55,429 bases of DNA, from positions 1 through 55,429 of the forward strand of contig NZ_JAEULO010000051.1 in assembly GCF_016793705.1 (NCBI RefSeq). The letters are read 5' to 3'. Below are positions 27,465 to 39,434 of this stretch, piece by piece (the first letter of the stretch is position 1; each line of letters starts with the position of its first letter). This DNA is from Tabrizicola sp. (GTDB taxonomy: Bacteria; Pseudomonadota; Alphaproteobacteria; Rhodobacterales; Rhodobacteraceae). Made by a program: the position numbers and the translations under genes. The notes beneath the pieces were generated by a model. It made no database searches and was not told the origin of the DNA. It worked only from the letters and a program-made list of their open reading frames with translations.

Positions 27465-28868
27465 ATGTCCGCCCAAGTTGTCACCCGTTTTGCACCTTCG
27501 CCCACCGGCTATCTGCACATCGGCGGCGGGCGGACGGCGCTCTTCAACTGGCTCTACGCGCGCGGACGGGGCGGGAAGTTCCTGCTTCGGATCGAGGACA
27601 CCGACCGCGAACGGTCGACTCCCGAGGCGATGGCGGCGATCCTGCGCGGGCTCACCTGGCTGGGGCTCGACTGGGACGGCGACGTGGTCAGCCAGTTCGC
27701 CCGGAAGGACCGCCATGCCGAGGTCGCCCATGAAATGCTTGTGCGAGGAACGGCTTACAAGTGCTTCTCGACGCAAGAAGAAATCGCTGCCTTCCGTGCT
27801 GCCGAGGAAGCGGCGGGGCGTTACCCGGTGTTCCTGTCGCCCTGGCGTGACGCCGATCCGGCCACCCATCCCGAAGGCGCGCCTTACGTCATCCGCATGA
27901 AGGCCCCCCGCACAGGCGAGACGATCATCGACGATCAGGTGCAGGGCCGCGTGGTGATCAGGAACGAGACGCTGGACGACATGATCGTCCTGCGCTCGGA
28001 CGGCACGCCCGTCTACATGCTGGCGGTGGTCGTCGACGATCACGACATGGGTGTCACCCATGTGATCCGGGGCGACGACCACCTGAACAATGCAGCCCGA
28101 CAGCAGATGGTCTATGACGCGATGGGCTGGCAGGTGCCGGTCTGGGCGCATATCCCGCTGATCCACGGGCCGGACGGCAAGAAATTGTCCAAGCGTCACG
28201 GTGCGACCGGGGTCGAGGAGTATCAGGCGATGGGTTATCCCGCCGCCGGGATGCGCAACTACCTGACGCGCCTCGGTTGGGCGCACGGTGATGCCGAGAT
28301 CTTCACCTCCGAGGAGGCGATGAAGATGTTCGACCTGTCTGGAATCGGTCGCGCCCCCGCCCGGTTGGACTTCAAGAAGCTGGAGAACACCTGCGGGCAT
28401 CACATGGCGATGGCCGAGGATGCCGCGCTGCTGCATGAATTGCGGGCCTACCTCGCCGCTGCGGGACGTGAGCCGCTGTCCGAAGCGCAGAATGTTCTGA
28501 TGCAGCGGGCCCTGCCTTTCCTCAAGTCATCCGTGAGGACTTTCCCGGAACTTCTTGATAAAGCGTCATTTCTTATGGCCTCCAGACCGATCATGCAGGA
28601 CTCGAAGGCCGCCGAGGCACTAGATACGGTATCCCGTGGTATACTGAAATCATTGACGCCGCGCCTGCAAACTGCTAGCTGGACGAAAGAGGCGCTGGAG
28701 CCCATCCTGACCGAGATCGCCGCAGAGAACGGCATCGGGTTCGGCAAGCTTGCGGCACCGCTTCGGGCGGCTCTGGCCGGTCGAACTGTTACACCTTCGG
28801 TTTACGACATGATGCTAACCATCGGTCGGGAAGAAACCGTCGCCAGGCTGATGGACGCGTCGCAGTGA
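27465..28868 (+). CDS. gltX: glutamyl-tRNA synthetase
   Basis: 467 residues of class I synthetase. It charges tRNA-Glu, and in bacteria lacking GlnRS also tRNA-Gln. The HIGH-type motif is [20 protein letters not shown] and the KMSKS-type loop is [19 protein letters not shown] is the usual glutamate-site element. A short stretch near 28540-28690 is less GC-rich with rarer codons. The ATG has weak ribosome binding signals. A single gene, followed by gltA with a 95-base gap. Confidence 0.94.
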   Translation: MSAQVVTRFAPSPTGYLHIGGGRTALFNWLYARGRGGKFLLRIEDTDRERSTPEAMAAILRGLTWLGLDWDGDVVSQFARKDRHAEVAHEMLVRGTAYKCFSTQEEIAAFRAAEEAAGRYPVFLSPWRDADPATHPEGAPYVIRMKAPRTGETIIDDQVQGRVVIRNETLDDMIVLRSDGTPVYMLAVVVDDHDMGVTHVIRGDDHLNNAARQQMVYDAMGWQVPVWAHIPLIHGPDGKKLSKRHGATGVEEYQAMGYPAAGMRNYLTRLGWAHGDAEIFTSEEAMKMFDLSGIGRAPARLDFKKLENTCGHHMAMAEDAALLHELRAYLAAAGREPLSEAQNVLMQRALPFLKSSVRTFPELLDKASFLMASRPIMQDSKAAEALDTVSRGILKSLTPRLQTASWTKEALEPILTEIAAENGIGFGKLAAPLRAALAGRTVTPSVYDMMLTIGREETVARLMDASQ

Positions 28869-28963
28869 CCAGCGCCCCCCGGCCTTGAAGCTGCCCCCGC
28901 CGGGGTGCAGGATAGCCAATGGCCGCCCCTGCCAGGGTGCGACCGTCAGGATCGGGGAGAACA

Positions 28964-30253
28964 ATGTCGGATACCATCGCCAAGCTTGAACTGAACGGGA
29001 ATACCTACGACCTTCCGGTCCTGAAGCCTACCCACGGCCCCGATGTGCTGGACATCCGCAAGCTCTACGGCGAGGCGGATGTGTTCACCTTTGATCCGGG
29101 CTTCACTTCGACCGCCGCCTGCGAAAGCGCGATCACCTATATCGACGGCGATGTGGGGGAATTGCTTTATCGCGGCTATCCCATTGAGCAGCTTGCGGAA
29201 AAGTCAACGCATCTGGAGGTCTGCTACCTGCTGCTCTACGGCGAACTGCCGACCGCTCCGCAGCTGGCCGATTTCACCCAGCGCGTGACCCGGCACACGA
29301 TGGTGCATGAACAAATGCACTATTTCTTCCGCGGCTTCCGCCGCGACGCGCATCCGATGGCGACGATGGTCGGCGTGGTCGGCGCGATGGCGGCCTTCTA
29401 CCACGACTCGACCGACATCAACGATCCCTGGCAGCGCGAGGTCGCGGCGATCCGGATGATCGCCAAGCTGCCGACAATCGCCGCTATGGCCTACAAATAT
29501 TCGGTCGGCCAGCCCTTCGTCTATCCGAAGAACGCGCTGAGCTATGCCGGCAATTTCCTGAACATGTGCTTCGCCGTCCCGGCCGAGGATTATTTGGTCT
29601 CTCCGATCCTGGAAAAGGCGATGGACCGCATCATGATGCTCCATGCCGACCACGAGCAGAACGCCTCGACCTCGACGGTGCGGCTGGCCGGGTCCTCGGG
29701 CGCCAACCCCTTCGCCTGCATCGCGGCGGGCATCGCCTGCCTCTGGGGCCCGGCGCATGGCGGGGCGAACCAGGCTTGCCTGGAAATGCTGAAGGAAATC
29801 GGTTCCGTCGATCGCATCCCGGAATACATTGCCAAGGCCAAGGACAAGACCAGCGGATTCCGGCTGATGGGCTTCGGCCACCGCGTCTACAAGAACTTCG
29901 ACCCGCGCGCCAAGGTGATGAAGGAAAGCGCCGACGAGGTGCTGGAGCTTCTGGGCATCCACAACAACCCTCTCCTCCAGGTTGCCAAGGAACTGGAGCG
30001 GATCGCGCTGGAAGACGAGTATTTCATCTCGAAGAAGCTTTATCCGAACGTCGACTTCTATTCCGGCATCATCCTGGAGGCGATGGGTTTCCCGACTGCG
30101 ATGTTCACGCCGATCTTCGCGATCAGCCGCACCGTGGGCTGGATCAGCCAGTGGAAAGAGATGATCGGCGAGAAAAACCAGAAGATCGGCCGCCCGCGGC
30201 AGCTCTACATCGGCCCGGCCAAGCGCGACTACGTCGACCTGCGGCATCGTTAG
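28964..30253 (+). CDS. gltA: citrate synthase, type II
   Basis: 429 residues of the hexameric, NADH-sensitive type typical of Gram-negatives. It condenses acetyl-CoA with oxaloacetate at the entry of the TCA cycle. Visible: [46 protein letters not shown] (His), [10 protein letters not shown] (His), [15 protein letters not shown] and the catalytic Asp in [17 protein letters not shown] precedes the ATG. Followed by a strong terminator. Confidence 0.96.
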   Translation: MSDTIAKLELNGNTYDLPVLKPTHGPDVLDIRKLYGEADVFTFDPGFTSTAACESAITYIDGDVGELLYRGYPIEQLAEKSTHLEVCYLLLYGELPTAPQLADFTQRVTRHTMVHEQMHYFFRGFRRDAHPMATMVGVVGAMAAFYHDSTDINDPWQREVAAIRMIAKLPTIAAMAYKYSVGQPFVYPKNALSYAGNFLNMCFAVPAEDYLVSPILEKAMDRIMMLHADHEQNASTSTVRLAGSSGANPFACIAAGIACLWGPAHGGANQACLEMLKEIGSVDRIPEYIAKAKDKTSGFRLMGFGHRVYKNFDPRAKVMKESADEVLELLGIHNNPLLQVAKELERIALEDEYFISKKLYPNVDFYSGIILEAMGFPTAMFTPIFAISRTVGWISQWKEMIGEKNQKIGRPRQLYIGPAKRDYVDLRHR

Positions 30254-30291
30254 GGAGTGTGGGCGGATCATCACCCACCCTGCAATCCGGG

Positions 30292-30318
30292 AAGGGCGGC
30301 CCTTGCGGCCGCCCTTTC
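30292..30318 (+). terminator. gltA terminator
   Basis: AAGGGCGGC (30292-30300) pairs perfectly with GCCGCCCTT (30308-30316), followed by T residues. It lies between the convergent gltA and amidase genes. A weaker GTGGG/CCCAC hairpin precedes it at 30259-30278. Confidence 0.8.
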
Positions 30319-30328
30319 GCTTTCCGGC

Positions 30329-31201
30329 CTACCCGCGCCCGTCCAGCGTCCTGACCGCGCCATAAAGCCCAGGCCGCCGGTCGCGGAAGAGGCCCCAGCT
30401 GGCCCGGAGCGCGGCAATCGCGTCGAGATCGAACTGATGGACCAGCACGGCCTCCGTCACCCGGTCGGCCTTGGCCACCAGTTGCCCGGCGTGGTCGGCG
30501 ATGAAACTTGAGCCGTAGAATGTGACCACCCGCCCCTCGGGGGCCATTTCCGTACCGATCCGGTTCGAGGCCACCACCGGCAGGATGTTCGCCGCCGCAT
30601 GCCCTCGCATCGTCATTTCCCAATGCGGCTGGCTGTCATAGCCGGGCGCGGGCGGCTCGGACCCGATGGCGGTCGGATACAGCAGCACCTCCGCCCCCAT
30701 CAGCGCCATCGACCGGGCGCATTCCGGGAACCACTGGTCCCAGCAGATGCCGACGCCGATGCGCCCGAAGGCGGTGTCCCAGATCTTGAAACCGGTATCG
30801 CCGGGCGAGAAGTAATACTTCTCCTCATAGCCCGGCCCCTGCGGTATATGACTTTTACGGTAAAGACCCAGCACGCGCCCATCGGCATCGACCATCGCCA
30901 GCGAGTTGAAGAAGGCCTGACCGGCGCGTTCGAAGAAGCTGACCGGGATCACCACGCCCAACTCGCGCGCGAGATCAGCAAAGCGGGCGACAAGGGGGTT
31001 CCCTTCCAGCGTCTCTGCGAGGTCGAAATACTTCGGGTGCTGCTCGATACAGAAATAGGGCGCAGCGAACAACTCCTGGATCAGCACGACCTGCGCACCC
31101 TGCCCCGCCGCCTGACGCACCAGCGCCTCGGCGCGATCGGCATTGGCGGGCAGCTCCCAGGTGCAGGCGAACTGGGTGGCGGCAACGGTCAAGGGTCTCA
31201 T
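30329..31201 (-). CDS. aguB: N-carbamoylputrescine amidase-like carbon-nitrogen hydrolase
   Basis: 290 residues of the nitrilase superfamily. The Glu-Lys-Cys triad is visible in IQELFAAPYFC, LYRKSHIPQGPGYEEKYYF and VGICWDQWFPE; this loop set is characteristic of N-carbamoylputrescine amidase, which yields putrescine, CO2 and ammonia. ATG 31201 starts the family sequence (MRPLTVAATQFAC). The frame is open far upstream but without similarity. An ornithine decarboxylase-like gene two genes upstream supports a polyamine role. Confidence 0.85.
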   Translation of the reverse strand: MRPLTVAATQFACTWELPANADRAEALVRQAAGQGAQVVLIQELFAAPYFCIEQHPKYFDLAETLEGNPLVARFADLARELGVVIPVSFFERAGQAFFNSLAMVDADGRVLGLYRKSHIPQGPGYEEKYYFSPGDTGFKIWDTAFGRIGVGICWDQWFPECARSMALMGAEVLLYPTAIGSEPPAPGYDSQPHWEMTMRGHAAANILPVVASNRIGTEMAPEGRVVTFYGSSFIADHAGQLVAKADRVTEAVLVHQFDLDAIAALRASWGLFRDRRPGLYGAVRTLDGRG

Positions 31202-31259
31202 GCGGGCCTCGGATGCGATACGAGGCCACCCTAGGCCCCTGACCCCGCCACTTGAAGCC

Positions 31260-32369
31260 CTATTCCGCAGGCTGTTCGCTGGGCCAGCGCGCCCCGGCGG
31301 CAGCGATGGCGCTGGGGTGCAGCCGTTCCGATCGGTCCCGCCCGACCAGCCGCCGCCGCCGCAACAGAAACCACTTGCCCCAGCTGCGCAACGTGCCGAC
31401 CATCGGCGCATCGGGATCGCAGGGTAAGCCCGCCCGCCAACCCTCGGGCAGCGCCAGCCCCAGCGCCTCCGCCCGGTCCAGCATCCAGACCAGCGGAATG
31501 TTCGCCAAGGGCCGCGCCGGTTCGAAATCGCCGATCTGCCCGCCGACGTCACCATGCGCGCCCCGGAACCAGACCTGCTCCACGTTGCCCTCCCAGCCCG
31601 GCGGGCAGTCCCACAGCACCGGCGCAAAGGCCTCGCGCGTCTCGTTCAGCGCAAGCGCGTGGTAGCCGTGCCGGATCGAGGACCCGAGCTGGTGGTTGTG
31701 GAAGCCGTAGCGGTCCGGCGCGAACATCCAGAAGAACGGCAGCCGCAGTCCCAGCGCCTTTACCGTGTCGAAGACCCCGACCATCTCGATCGGCGCCTCG
31801 GCATGGCAAAACCGGCGCACGAAAGCCGCAGAGGCCGCGCTGTCGGCCCCGCGTTCGTAGTGCCGCCAGGCCAGCCGCACCGCGCGTTCCGTCGCATGTT
31901 CGCGCTTCAGAAGCCCCACCCGATCGATCACCCCCGCCAGCGAGCGCACGGCATAGGCCCCGCGCGAATACCCGAAAAGGAAGATCCGGTCCCCTTCGCG
32001 ATAGCCCGACGCCAGCCAGCCATAGGCCCGCTGGATCTGCGGCGCGGTTCCCCGCCCCTCCAGCAGCGCCAGCCCGCGCAGCCAGCCTTCCCATTGCATC
32101 CCCGGCTCGTAGTAAAGCCTGCGGTTCGCCCTTGTGCCCATCTGCTTCAGAAGCAGGAACAACAGGCTCACGTTGCTTTCCTGACCCGGTTCCAGGCTGG
32201 ACATCGTGCCGTCAAGGATCACGACGTGGTCGACCACTCCCCGCACCCGCCCCGGCGCGGGCGCAGGGGCGGGTTCCACCGCAGGCTCGACGTCGCGGCG
32301 GAAGAAACTGCGCAGGCGGTCGAACAGGCGCGTGGCGGTTCTCCTCTGACAGCGGCGCGCGACGGGCAC
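31260..32369 (-). CDS. DUF2235 family alpha/beta hydrolase
   Basis: 369 residues. The nucleophile elbow GYSRGAYAVR is the DUF2235 signature, and WFRGAHGDVGG in the C-terminal half carries another conserved His/Asp set. The family includes type VI secretion phospholipases, but many members are housekeeping proteins of unknown substrate. No secretion signal, VgrG or immunity gene is nearby, so an effector role is not supported. The GTG start at 32369 is uncertain. Same strand as its polyamine-gene neighbours with gaps of 58 and 109 bases. Confidence 0.75.
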   Translation of the reverse strand: MPVARRCQRRTATRLFDRLRSFFRRDVEPAVEPAPAPAPGRVRGVVDHVVILDGTMSSLEPGQESNVSLLFLLLKQMGTRANRRLYYEPGMQWEGWLRGLALLEGRGTAPQIQRAYGWLASGYREGDRIFLFGYSRGAYAVRSLAGVIDRVGLLKREHATERAVRLAWRHYERGADSAASAAFVRRFCHAEAPIEMVGVFDTVKALGLRLPFFWMFAPDRYGFHNHQLGSSIRHGYHALALNETREAFAPVLWDCPPGWEGNVEQVWFRGAHGDVGGQIGDFEPARPLANIPLVWMLDRAEALGLALPEGWRAGLPCDPDAPMVGTLRSWGKWFLLRRRRLVGRDRSERLHPSAIAAAGARWPSEQPAE

Positions 32370-32478
32370 GTCGGACCAGCATCGCGCCGCAGGGGCTAAG
32401 GCTCCCTCTCCACAAAGCTCATGCGCCCGGCGGGATTTGTCCAGCCGGGCGCGCGCATTTCACAAGAATTTCAAACAG

Positions 32479-33624
32479 TCAGAGCTTGAGGCTCAGAACC
32501 GTCGCCATCTGCAACTCGCCGAAGCCGTTGAAGCGGGTGTTGGTGACGGTGGAATAGGACCCCATCCCCTGCCAGACCACGAAATCCCCCTCCGCCAGGT
32601 CGGCGGGCAGCGGTATCTCCCCGGGCAGACGGTCGACCGAATCGCAGGTCGGACCGAAGACGATGCGTGGCATCGGCTCGCCCTTGCGCTTCTCGCCCTC
32701 GGGCGTCAGCACCTCGATCCGGTCGATCACGCCGATCATCGGCAATTCGGTCAAGGAGCCGTAGACCCCGTCGTTCAGAAACACATGGCTTCCGTCGCGC
32801 AGCGCCTTGACCCGGGCGGCAAGCGCGAAGGCGTCGCCGCAAAGCGCCCGGCCCGGCTCGCAGACCAGCGCCGGGCGGTCGGCCCCGAAGGCCTCGGTCG
32901 CGACGCGGTCGATCAGGGCGAAAGTGTCCTCGATCTGTGGCACGATCCCGGTCATCCGGTGGTTCGGGAAGCCCCCGCCCACGTTCAGCCGCGCGATCTT
33001 TACCCCCGCTGCCTTGGCGATCACCGCCGCCTCGCGGATATAGGCCTCCCACGCATGCGGGTCGGTGCATTGCGTGCCGGGGTGAAAGGTGATCGAGGGG
33101 ATATAGCCCGCCTCGGCGACCGTTTTCAGCAGTTCCGCCGCCAGTTCCTCGGTCGCACCAAACTTGGCGCCGAAGTTGTAGGCCGCACCCGCGACCGGCA
33201 GCTTGAAGCGCACCGAAATCTCGGTGCCTTCGACCGGCACCATCTCGATCAGCTTCGCCAGCTCCGACTTCGAATCGACGCTGTAGGATTTCACCCCGCG
33301 CTCGACCGCATAGGCGATCTCGTGACGGGCGCGGACCGGGTTGTTGTAGTGGATCGCCGCATCGGGGGCGAGGCGGCGGATCAGGTCGATCTCGAAGGGC
33401 GAGGCGCAGTCGAAGCCGCGCACGCCCGCTGCGGCCAGGTTCTCCACCATCGCCTCGCCGGGGTTCGACTTGACGGCATAGGTGACAAGGCCGGGAAAGC
33501 CATCGATGAACCGCCGCGCCGCCGCTTGCGCGGCCGAGGGCGCGAAGAACAGCACGGGATTTTCCGGCGCCTGTTTCTTCAGAAAGTCGGTGGGGTTGGA
33601 CCAGATCGTCTTGGAGAGTCCCAT
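32479..33624 (-). CDS. type III PLP-dependent decarboxylase, ornithine decarboxylase-like
   Basis: 381 residues of the alanine-racemase-like fold used by eukaryotic-type ornithine and lysine decarboxylases. The PLP lysine is K52 in TYAVKSNPGEA. HPGTQC, GGGFP for the phosphate and CEPGRAL follow; the substrate-site cysteine stands in GPTCDSVDRLPG. It should release CO2 from ornithine (or lysine) to give putrescine (or cadaverine). ATG 33624 has AAAGGGA upstream. It is divergent from an Lrp-type gene that may regulate it. Confidence 0.88.
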   Translation of the reverse strand: MGLSKTIWSNPTDFLKKQAPENPVLFFAPSAAQAAARRFIDGFPGLVTYAVKSNPGEAMVENLAAAGVRGFDCASPFEIDLIRRLAPDAAIHYNNPVRARHEIAYAVERGVKSYSVDSKSELAKLIEMVPVEGTEISVRFKLPVAGAAYNFGAKFGATEELAAELLKTVAEAGYIPSITFHPGTQCTDPHAWEAYIREAAVIAKAAGVKIARLNVGGGFPNHRMTGIVPQIEDTFALIDRVATEAFGADRPALVCEPGRALCGDAFALAARVKALRDGSHVFLNDGVYGSLTELPMIGVIDRIEVLTPEGEKRKGEPMPRIVFGPTCDSVDRLPGEIPLPADLAEGDFVVWQGMGSYSTVTNTRFNGFGELQMATVLSLKL

Positions 33625-33802
33625 CGGCGGATTTCCCTTTGCCAACAAGACGCTTCGCCCTTCCCCATCGCAGCTACGGGACCGGGCACCAGCGTGGTTT
33701 CAAGTGAACCAGGCCAGGTGCGTATGAGCCGCCCTTTTCCTGCAATCGAGGATGCCGCATATGGTGTACAAACTCACCGAACAAAACTATATTAATGCTC
33801 GA

Positions 33803-33824
33803 TTTCGTCGTTATAATGACGAAA
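33803..33824 (+). promoter_or_regulatory. inverted repeat around the lrp-type -10 box
   Basis: TTTCGTC (33803-33809) and GACGAAA (33818-33824) flank a perfect TATAAT (33812-33817), 17 bases before the regulator's ATG. The arrangement fits autorepression by the Lrp/AsnC protein and could also act on the divergent decarboxylase gene. Confidence 0.55.
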
Positions 33825-33840
33825 AAGGACGACAGATTGC

Positions 33841-34272
33841 ATGGATGAGCTGGATCGCAACATCATTGGGCTCCTCTCCGCCGACGCGCGGGTTTCGGTG
33901 GCGACGCTATCCCGCCGGTTGAAGGTGGCGCGGTCGACGATCCAGGCCCGGCTGGAGCGGCTGGAGACCTCGGGCGTCATCGCCGGCTATACGCTGAAAC
34001 TGGGCGAGGCGGCGCGGGAAGGCCGGCTGCGGGCGTCGGTCCTGCTGACCATCGAGCCCCGCTCGCAGGCCGCCGTGCTGGCCCGGCTCCGGTCGATTGC
34101 CGAGATCGAGCGGGTCTTCACCACCTCCGGCCGCTTCGACTTTCTCGTGCAGGTCGCCTGCCCGAATACGCAGGTGCTCGATTCGGTGCTGGACCAGATC
34201 GGCGCGATGACCGGCGTCAGAGCGTCAGAGAGCCTGATCCACCTGTCGACGAAGATCGACCGGGCGGTGTGA
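33841..34272 (+). CDS. Lrp/AsnC family transcriptional regulator
   Basis: 143 residues. A helix-turn-helix lies at about 3-60 (LDRNIIGLLSADARVSVATL, then RSTIQARLERLETSGVI), followed by an RAM/ActR ligand domain (TTSGRFDFLVQVAC). Such proteins sense amino acids and form octamers. It is transcribed away from the decarboxylase gene across a 216-base gap, so ornithine or another amino acid is a plausible ligand, by inference. Confidence 0.9.
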   Translation: MDELDRNIIGLLSADARVSVATLSRRLKVARSTIQARLERLETSGVIAGYTLKLGEAAREGRLRASVLLTIEPRSQAAVLARLRSIAEIERVFTTSGRFDFLVQVACPNTQVLDSVLDQIGAMTGVRASESLIHLSTKIDRAV

Positions 34273-34379
34273 CCGGCTGATGTTCCGCGACCGGTCGATG
34301 ATATTGCATATCATCGTGCCGGGGTGCCGCATATCCGCACGGCCTGCGGGTTTTGGGGCCGCAGCATTTGGAGGACTTC

Positions 34380-34712
34380 ATGAACATCAAGATGCATATA
34401 TCGCGCCTCGTTCTGCCAAGCCTGGTGGTTCTGGCCTTCGGCACCGCCGCATTTGCCGAGAAGAAGGAGGTGCGCGTTGCAAACGGCCTGACCGCCGGGC
34501 AGTTCATCAGGAACTGCGAAAGCCAGGGGGGCGAGATCGACGACAGCACCCAAGGCGAAGGCGTGTCCTGCACCCTGTCGAACGGCACGAACATCGACTG
34601 CTCCTTCGGCCCGAAGGACACCTATTGCGAGGTGACGACCCCGCGCAGCAGCGTCCCGACCCGCACGATCAAGGGCCTTCTGGGCGACTCGACCGTCCAG
34701 GCGATGAAGTAA
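34380..34712 (+). CDS. small exported protein of unknown function
   Basis: 110 residues. A signal peptide ends at AFA-E (about residue 26). The mature part is short and has four Cys (CESQGGE, CTLSNG, CSFGPKD, CEVTTP), which probably form two disulfides in the periplasm. I do not recognise the family. GGAGG lies 5 bases before the ATG at 34380. It ends in a strong palindrome shared with the end of nnr. Confidence 0.7.
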   Translation: MNIKMHISRLVLPSLVVLAFGTAAFAEKKEVRVANGLTAGQFIRNCESQGGEIDDSTQGEGVSCTLSNGTNIDCSFGPKDTYCEVTTPRSSVPTRTIKGLLGDSTVQAMK

Positions 34713-34718
34713 CCTCTC

Positions 34719-34742
34719 GTAGGATGGGCAATATTGCCCATC

Positions 34743-34746
<4 letters not shown>
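34719..34746. terminator. perfect 28-base palindrome, bidirectional terminator
   Basis: Arms 34719-34732 and 34733-34746 are exact reverse complements (GTAGGATGGGCAAT and its complement). The stop of nnr (34743) is inside it and the upstream gene stops 6 bases before. Related hairpins follow glnA (38334-38355) and, less clearly, gltA. Confidence 0.75.
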
Positions 34747-36872
<2,126 letters not shown>

Positions 36873-36922
36873 ACCGGGCCCACAAGCCTGAAACCATCAA
36901 CCCCAAACCGAAAGGCAGTCAG

Positions 36923-38332
36923 ATGAGCGCCGTTGCCAAGGCTCTGAAACTGATCAAGGACGAGGAAGTCGAATATGTCGACATCCGCTTCACCGACCCC
37001 AAGGGCAAGCTCCAGCACGTGACGCTGGTCGCCGACCTGGTGGACGAGGATTTCTTCGAGGAAGGCTTCATGTTCGACGGCTCCTCCATCGCCGGATGGA
37101 AGTCCATCGACCAGTCCGACATGAAGCTGATGCCCGATGCGTCCTCGGTCTACCTCGACCCGTTCTACGCCGAGAAAACCCTCTGCGTGCATTGCAACGT
37201 GGTCGAGCCCGACACGGGCGAAGCCTACAGCCGCTGCCCGCGCCAGATCGCGCTGAAGGCCGAGGCTTACCTGAAATCCTCCGGCATCGGTGACGCGGCC
37301 TATTTCGGCCCCGAGGCCGAGTTCTTCCTGTTTGACGACGTCCGCTACTCCGTCACCCCCCGCAAGGTGGCCTACGAGATCGACGCGGAAGCCGCCGCCT
37401 GGAACACCGACACCCAGACCGAGGGCGGCAACTACGGCCACCGCGCGGGCCACAAGGGCGGCTACTTCCCGGTCAACCCGGTGGACGAGGCGCAGGACAT
37501 CCGGGGCGAGATGCTCTCCACGATGAAGCGGATGGGCATCAAGGTCGACAAGCACCACCACGAGGTCGCGACCTGCCAGCACGAGCTGGGGATGATCTTC
37601 GGCGGGCTGGTGGAACAGGCCGACAACATCCAGAAATACAAATACGTCATCCACAACGTGGCCCATGCCTACGGCAAGACCGTGACCTTCATGCCGAAGC
37701 CGATGAAGGGCGACAACGGCTCGGGGATGCATGTCAACATGTCGATCTGGAAGGGCGGCAAGCCGCTTTTCGCGGGCGACAAATATGCCGACCTGTCGCA
37801 GGAGGCCCTGTGGTTCATCGGCGGCATCCTGAAGCATGCCAAGGCCCTGAACGCGCTGACCAACCCCGGCACCAACAGCTACAAGCGGCTGATCCCGGGC
37901 TTTGAAGCGCCGGTCCTGCGCGCCTATTCGGCCCGCAATCGCAGTGGCTGCGTCCGGATTCCGTGGACGGAATCGCCGAAAGCGAAGCGTGTGGAAGCCC
38001 GTTTCCCCGATCCGTCGGCGAACCCCTACCTGGCCTTCGCGGCGCTCTTGATGGCAGGTCTCGACGGGATCAAGAACAAGATCGACCCCGGCCCGGCCTC
38101 GGACAAGGACCTCTACGACCTGCCCCCCGAGGAACTGGCCGAAATCCCGACCGTCTGCGGCTCGCTGCGCGAGGCGCTGGAGGAGCTGGAGAAGGACATG
38201 GACTTCCTTCTCGCCGGCGACGTGTTCGACCGCGAGCAGCTGGAAGCCTACATGGCGCTGAAATGGGAGGAAGTGTACGCCTACGAGCATACCCCCCACC
38301 CGATCGAGTATCAGCTGTACTATTCCTGCTGA
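36923..38332 (+). CDS. glnA: glutamine synthetase, type I
   Basis: 469 residues. It makes glutamine from glutamate, ammonia and ATP as a dodecamer. Seen are [17 protein letters not shown], the [10 protein letters not shown] metal site, [48 protein letters not shown] and, near residue 397, the adenylylation-loop tyrosine in [10 protein letters not shown]. It follows its regulator glnB and ends in two hairpins. Confidence 0.97.
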   Translation: MSAVAKALKLIKDEEVEYVDIRFTDPKGKLQHVTLVADLVDEDFFEEGFMFDGSSIAGWKSIDQSDMKLMPDASSVYLDPFYAEKTLCVHCNVVEPDTGEAYSRCPRQIALKAEAYLKSSGIGDAAYFGPEAEFFLFDDVRYSVTPRKVAYEIDAEAAAWNTDTQTEGGNYGHRAGHKGGYFPVNPVDEAQDIRGEMLSTMKRMGIKVDKHHHEVATCQHELGMIFGGLVEQADNIQKYKYVIHNVAHAYGKTVTFMPKPMKGDNGSGMHVNMSIWKGGKPLFAGDKYADLSQEALWFIGGILKHAKALNALTNPGTNSYKRLIPGFEAPVLRAYSARNRSGCVRIPWTESPKAKRVEARFPDPSANPYLAFAALLMAGLDGIKNKIDPGPASDKDLYDLPPEELAEIPTVCGSLREALEELEKDMDFLLAGDVFDREQLEAYMALKWEEVYAYEHTPHPIEYQLYYSC

Positions 38333-38333
38333 G

Positions 38334-38355
38334 GGGATGGGCAGATTGCCCACCC
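38334..38355 (+). terminator. hairpin of the GATGGGCA family
   Basis: GGGATGGGCA (38334-38343) pairs with TGCCCACCC (38347-38355) with one mismatch, directly after the glnA stop. It resembles the palindrome at 34719-34746. Confidence 0.6.
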
Positions 38356-38369
38356 TATGCGGGATCGAG

Positions 38370-38394
38370 AGGGCGCCTTCGGGCGCCCTTTTCG
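38370..38394 (+). terminator. glnA rho-independent terminator
   Basis: AGGGCGCC (38370-38377), tetraloop TTCG, GGCGCCCT (38382-38389), then TTTCG. A textbook GC stem with a UUCG loop. Confidence 0.88.
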
Positions 38395-38399
38395 TTTGC

Positions 38400-38414
38400 T
38401 GTCCACGGTGGACA
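38400..38414. promoter_or_regulatory. perfect 15-base palindrome
   Basis: TGTCCAC-G-GTGGACA is perfectly symmetric about 38407. It follows the glnA terminator and precedes the next gene by 129 bases, so it may control that gene. The same sequence, reversed and with one change at the edge, lies upstream of trpG. Confidence 0.55.
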
Positions 38415-38543
38415 CTTCTAACAAGCTATTGAAATCGCTACAAAGCAGCTGCGGACATTAACCTTTGCGAAACCATCCCCGCGCCGGTTGCGAGGGGGGT
38501 GCACCTCGGCTAACCTGCGGTTGCAACAGGCGGCGGGAATGGC

Positions 38544-39275
38544 ATGTCAGACGACCCCCTGAGACGGAAACCCGGCAAGCGACGCCCCGCGATCTGGGCT
38601 TCGGGCGGGCAGCGGCCACCTTTCGACCTGCGCGCCTTGGGGCGGGCCACGCTGCACCTGTCGCGCGAGGGCATCGCGCCCATTCACGCCTGGGCGGCGC
38701 GGGGCCTGCGGCGGGCAGCGGTCAATGTGAAGAACGGCGCCGGGCGGATACCGGCGGGAAAGCTGGGGCGGGTTGAGCGCTTCGTGCCCTCGCATCTGCG
38801 GGTCGCCGCTTGGGTGAAGAACCTTGCCGCCACCTTGTCCCACGCCAGCGCCACGGCGGACGAGGATGTGACGCGCGGCAATGCGCTGGTGGCGGAGATC
38901 GCGCCGCATCTCTGGGGCGCGGCACCTCCGCCCCCCGCGCCGGAGCAGGTGCCGGAACCTGTGACTGTGGCCCCGGCCGACCCGTCGGATGCCCCGCCCG
39001 TCGTGCTGGCCGAACCGGAGCCCGCGGCGGCGGACCCGCTTGCCGCGATCCGCGATGATCTGGCGGGCAAGCCCCCGCAGGAGGCCTCGCGCGCCCCTGT
39101 CGGCCCCGCGCTTCCCCCGGCCCCGCCGGGCCCGGTGGCGGAAGGCGCGATCCAGGTTTCCGGCTACCTCATCGGCTGGGCATCGGTGCTTGCCGCCCTG
39201 CCCTATGGCCTGGTCCGGTCGCTCTGGCTTTGGGCGAACGGGCGGGATTTGAAGACCATCGACCCGGAGGATTGA
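38544..39275 (+). CDS. protein of unknown function with C-terminal membrane helix
   Basis: 243 residues. The N-terminal 130 residues are basic and helical, the middle (about 130-200) is Pro/Ala/Glu-rich and probably disordered, and a hydrophobic helix lies near the C-terminus (GYLIGWASVLAALPYGLVR). It is probably an inner-membrane protein with a cytoplasmic head, but I do not recognise the family. It is single and lies between the glnA terminator and a dispersed repeat. Confidence 0.65.
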   Translation: MSDDPLRRKPGKRRPAIWASGGQRPPFDLRALGRATLHLSREGIAPIHAWAARGLRRAAVNVKNGAGRIPAGKLGRVERFVPSHLRVAAWVKNLAATLSHASATADEDVTRGNALVAEIAPHLWGAAPPPPAPEQVPEPVTVAPADPSDAPPVVLAEPEPAAADPLAAIRDDLAGKPPQEASRAPVGPALPPAPPGPVAEGAIQVSGYLIGWASVLAALPYGLVRSLWLWANGRDLKTIDPED

Positions 39276-39300
39276 ACGTCTCGCGGGTCAGGAGGGCTAT

Positions 39301-39416
39301 CGAATTGAGCGCTGACGCGCGAAGACTCCTTGTCTCACGGTTTTGCGTGAAGAACGCAAAACCGCTCGGGCGAAGGGCCTCCGGCGGGGATATTTGCTGC
39401 CAGGGTGAAAGGGCCT
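39301..39416 (-). repeat. dispersed 110-base intergenic element, second full copy
   Basis: Reads on the reverse strand, directly after the esterase gene and in its direction. It shares the CAAATATCCCCGCCGGAGGC core and the CAGCGCTCA end with the copy at 18816. Its hairpin is an 11-base perfect stem (CGGTTTTGCGT/ACGCAAAACCG) with loop TCTTC, near 39336-39363. Confidence 0.72.
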
Positions 39417-39434
39417 GGGGCGCGCGGTCCGGGG

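Noticed and set aside
31260-32369. DUF2235 protein as a type VI secretion phospholipase effector
   Set aside because: No VgrG, PAAR, adaptor or immunity gene is near, and the protein lacks a known effector N-terminus.
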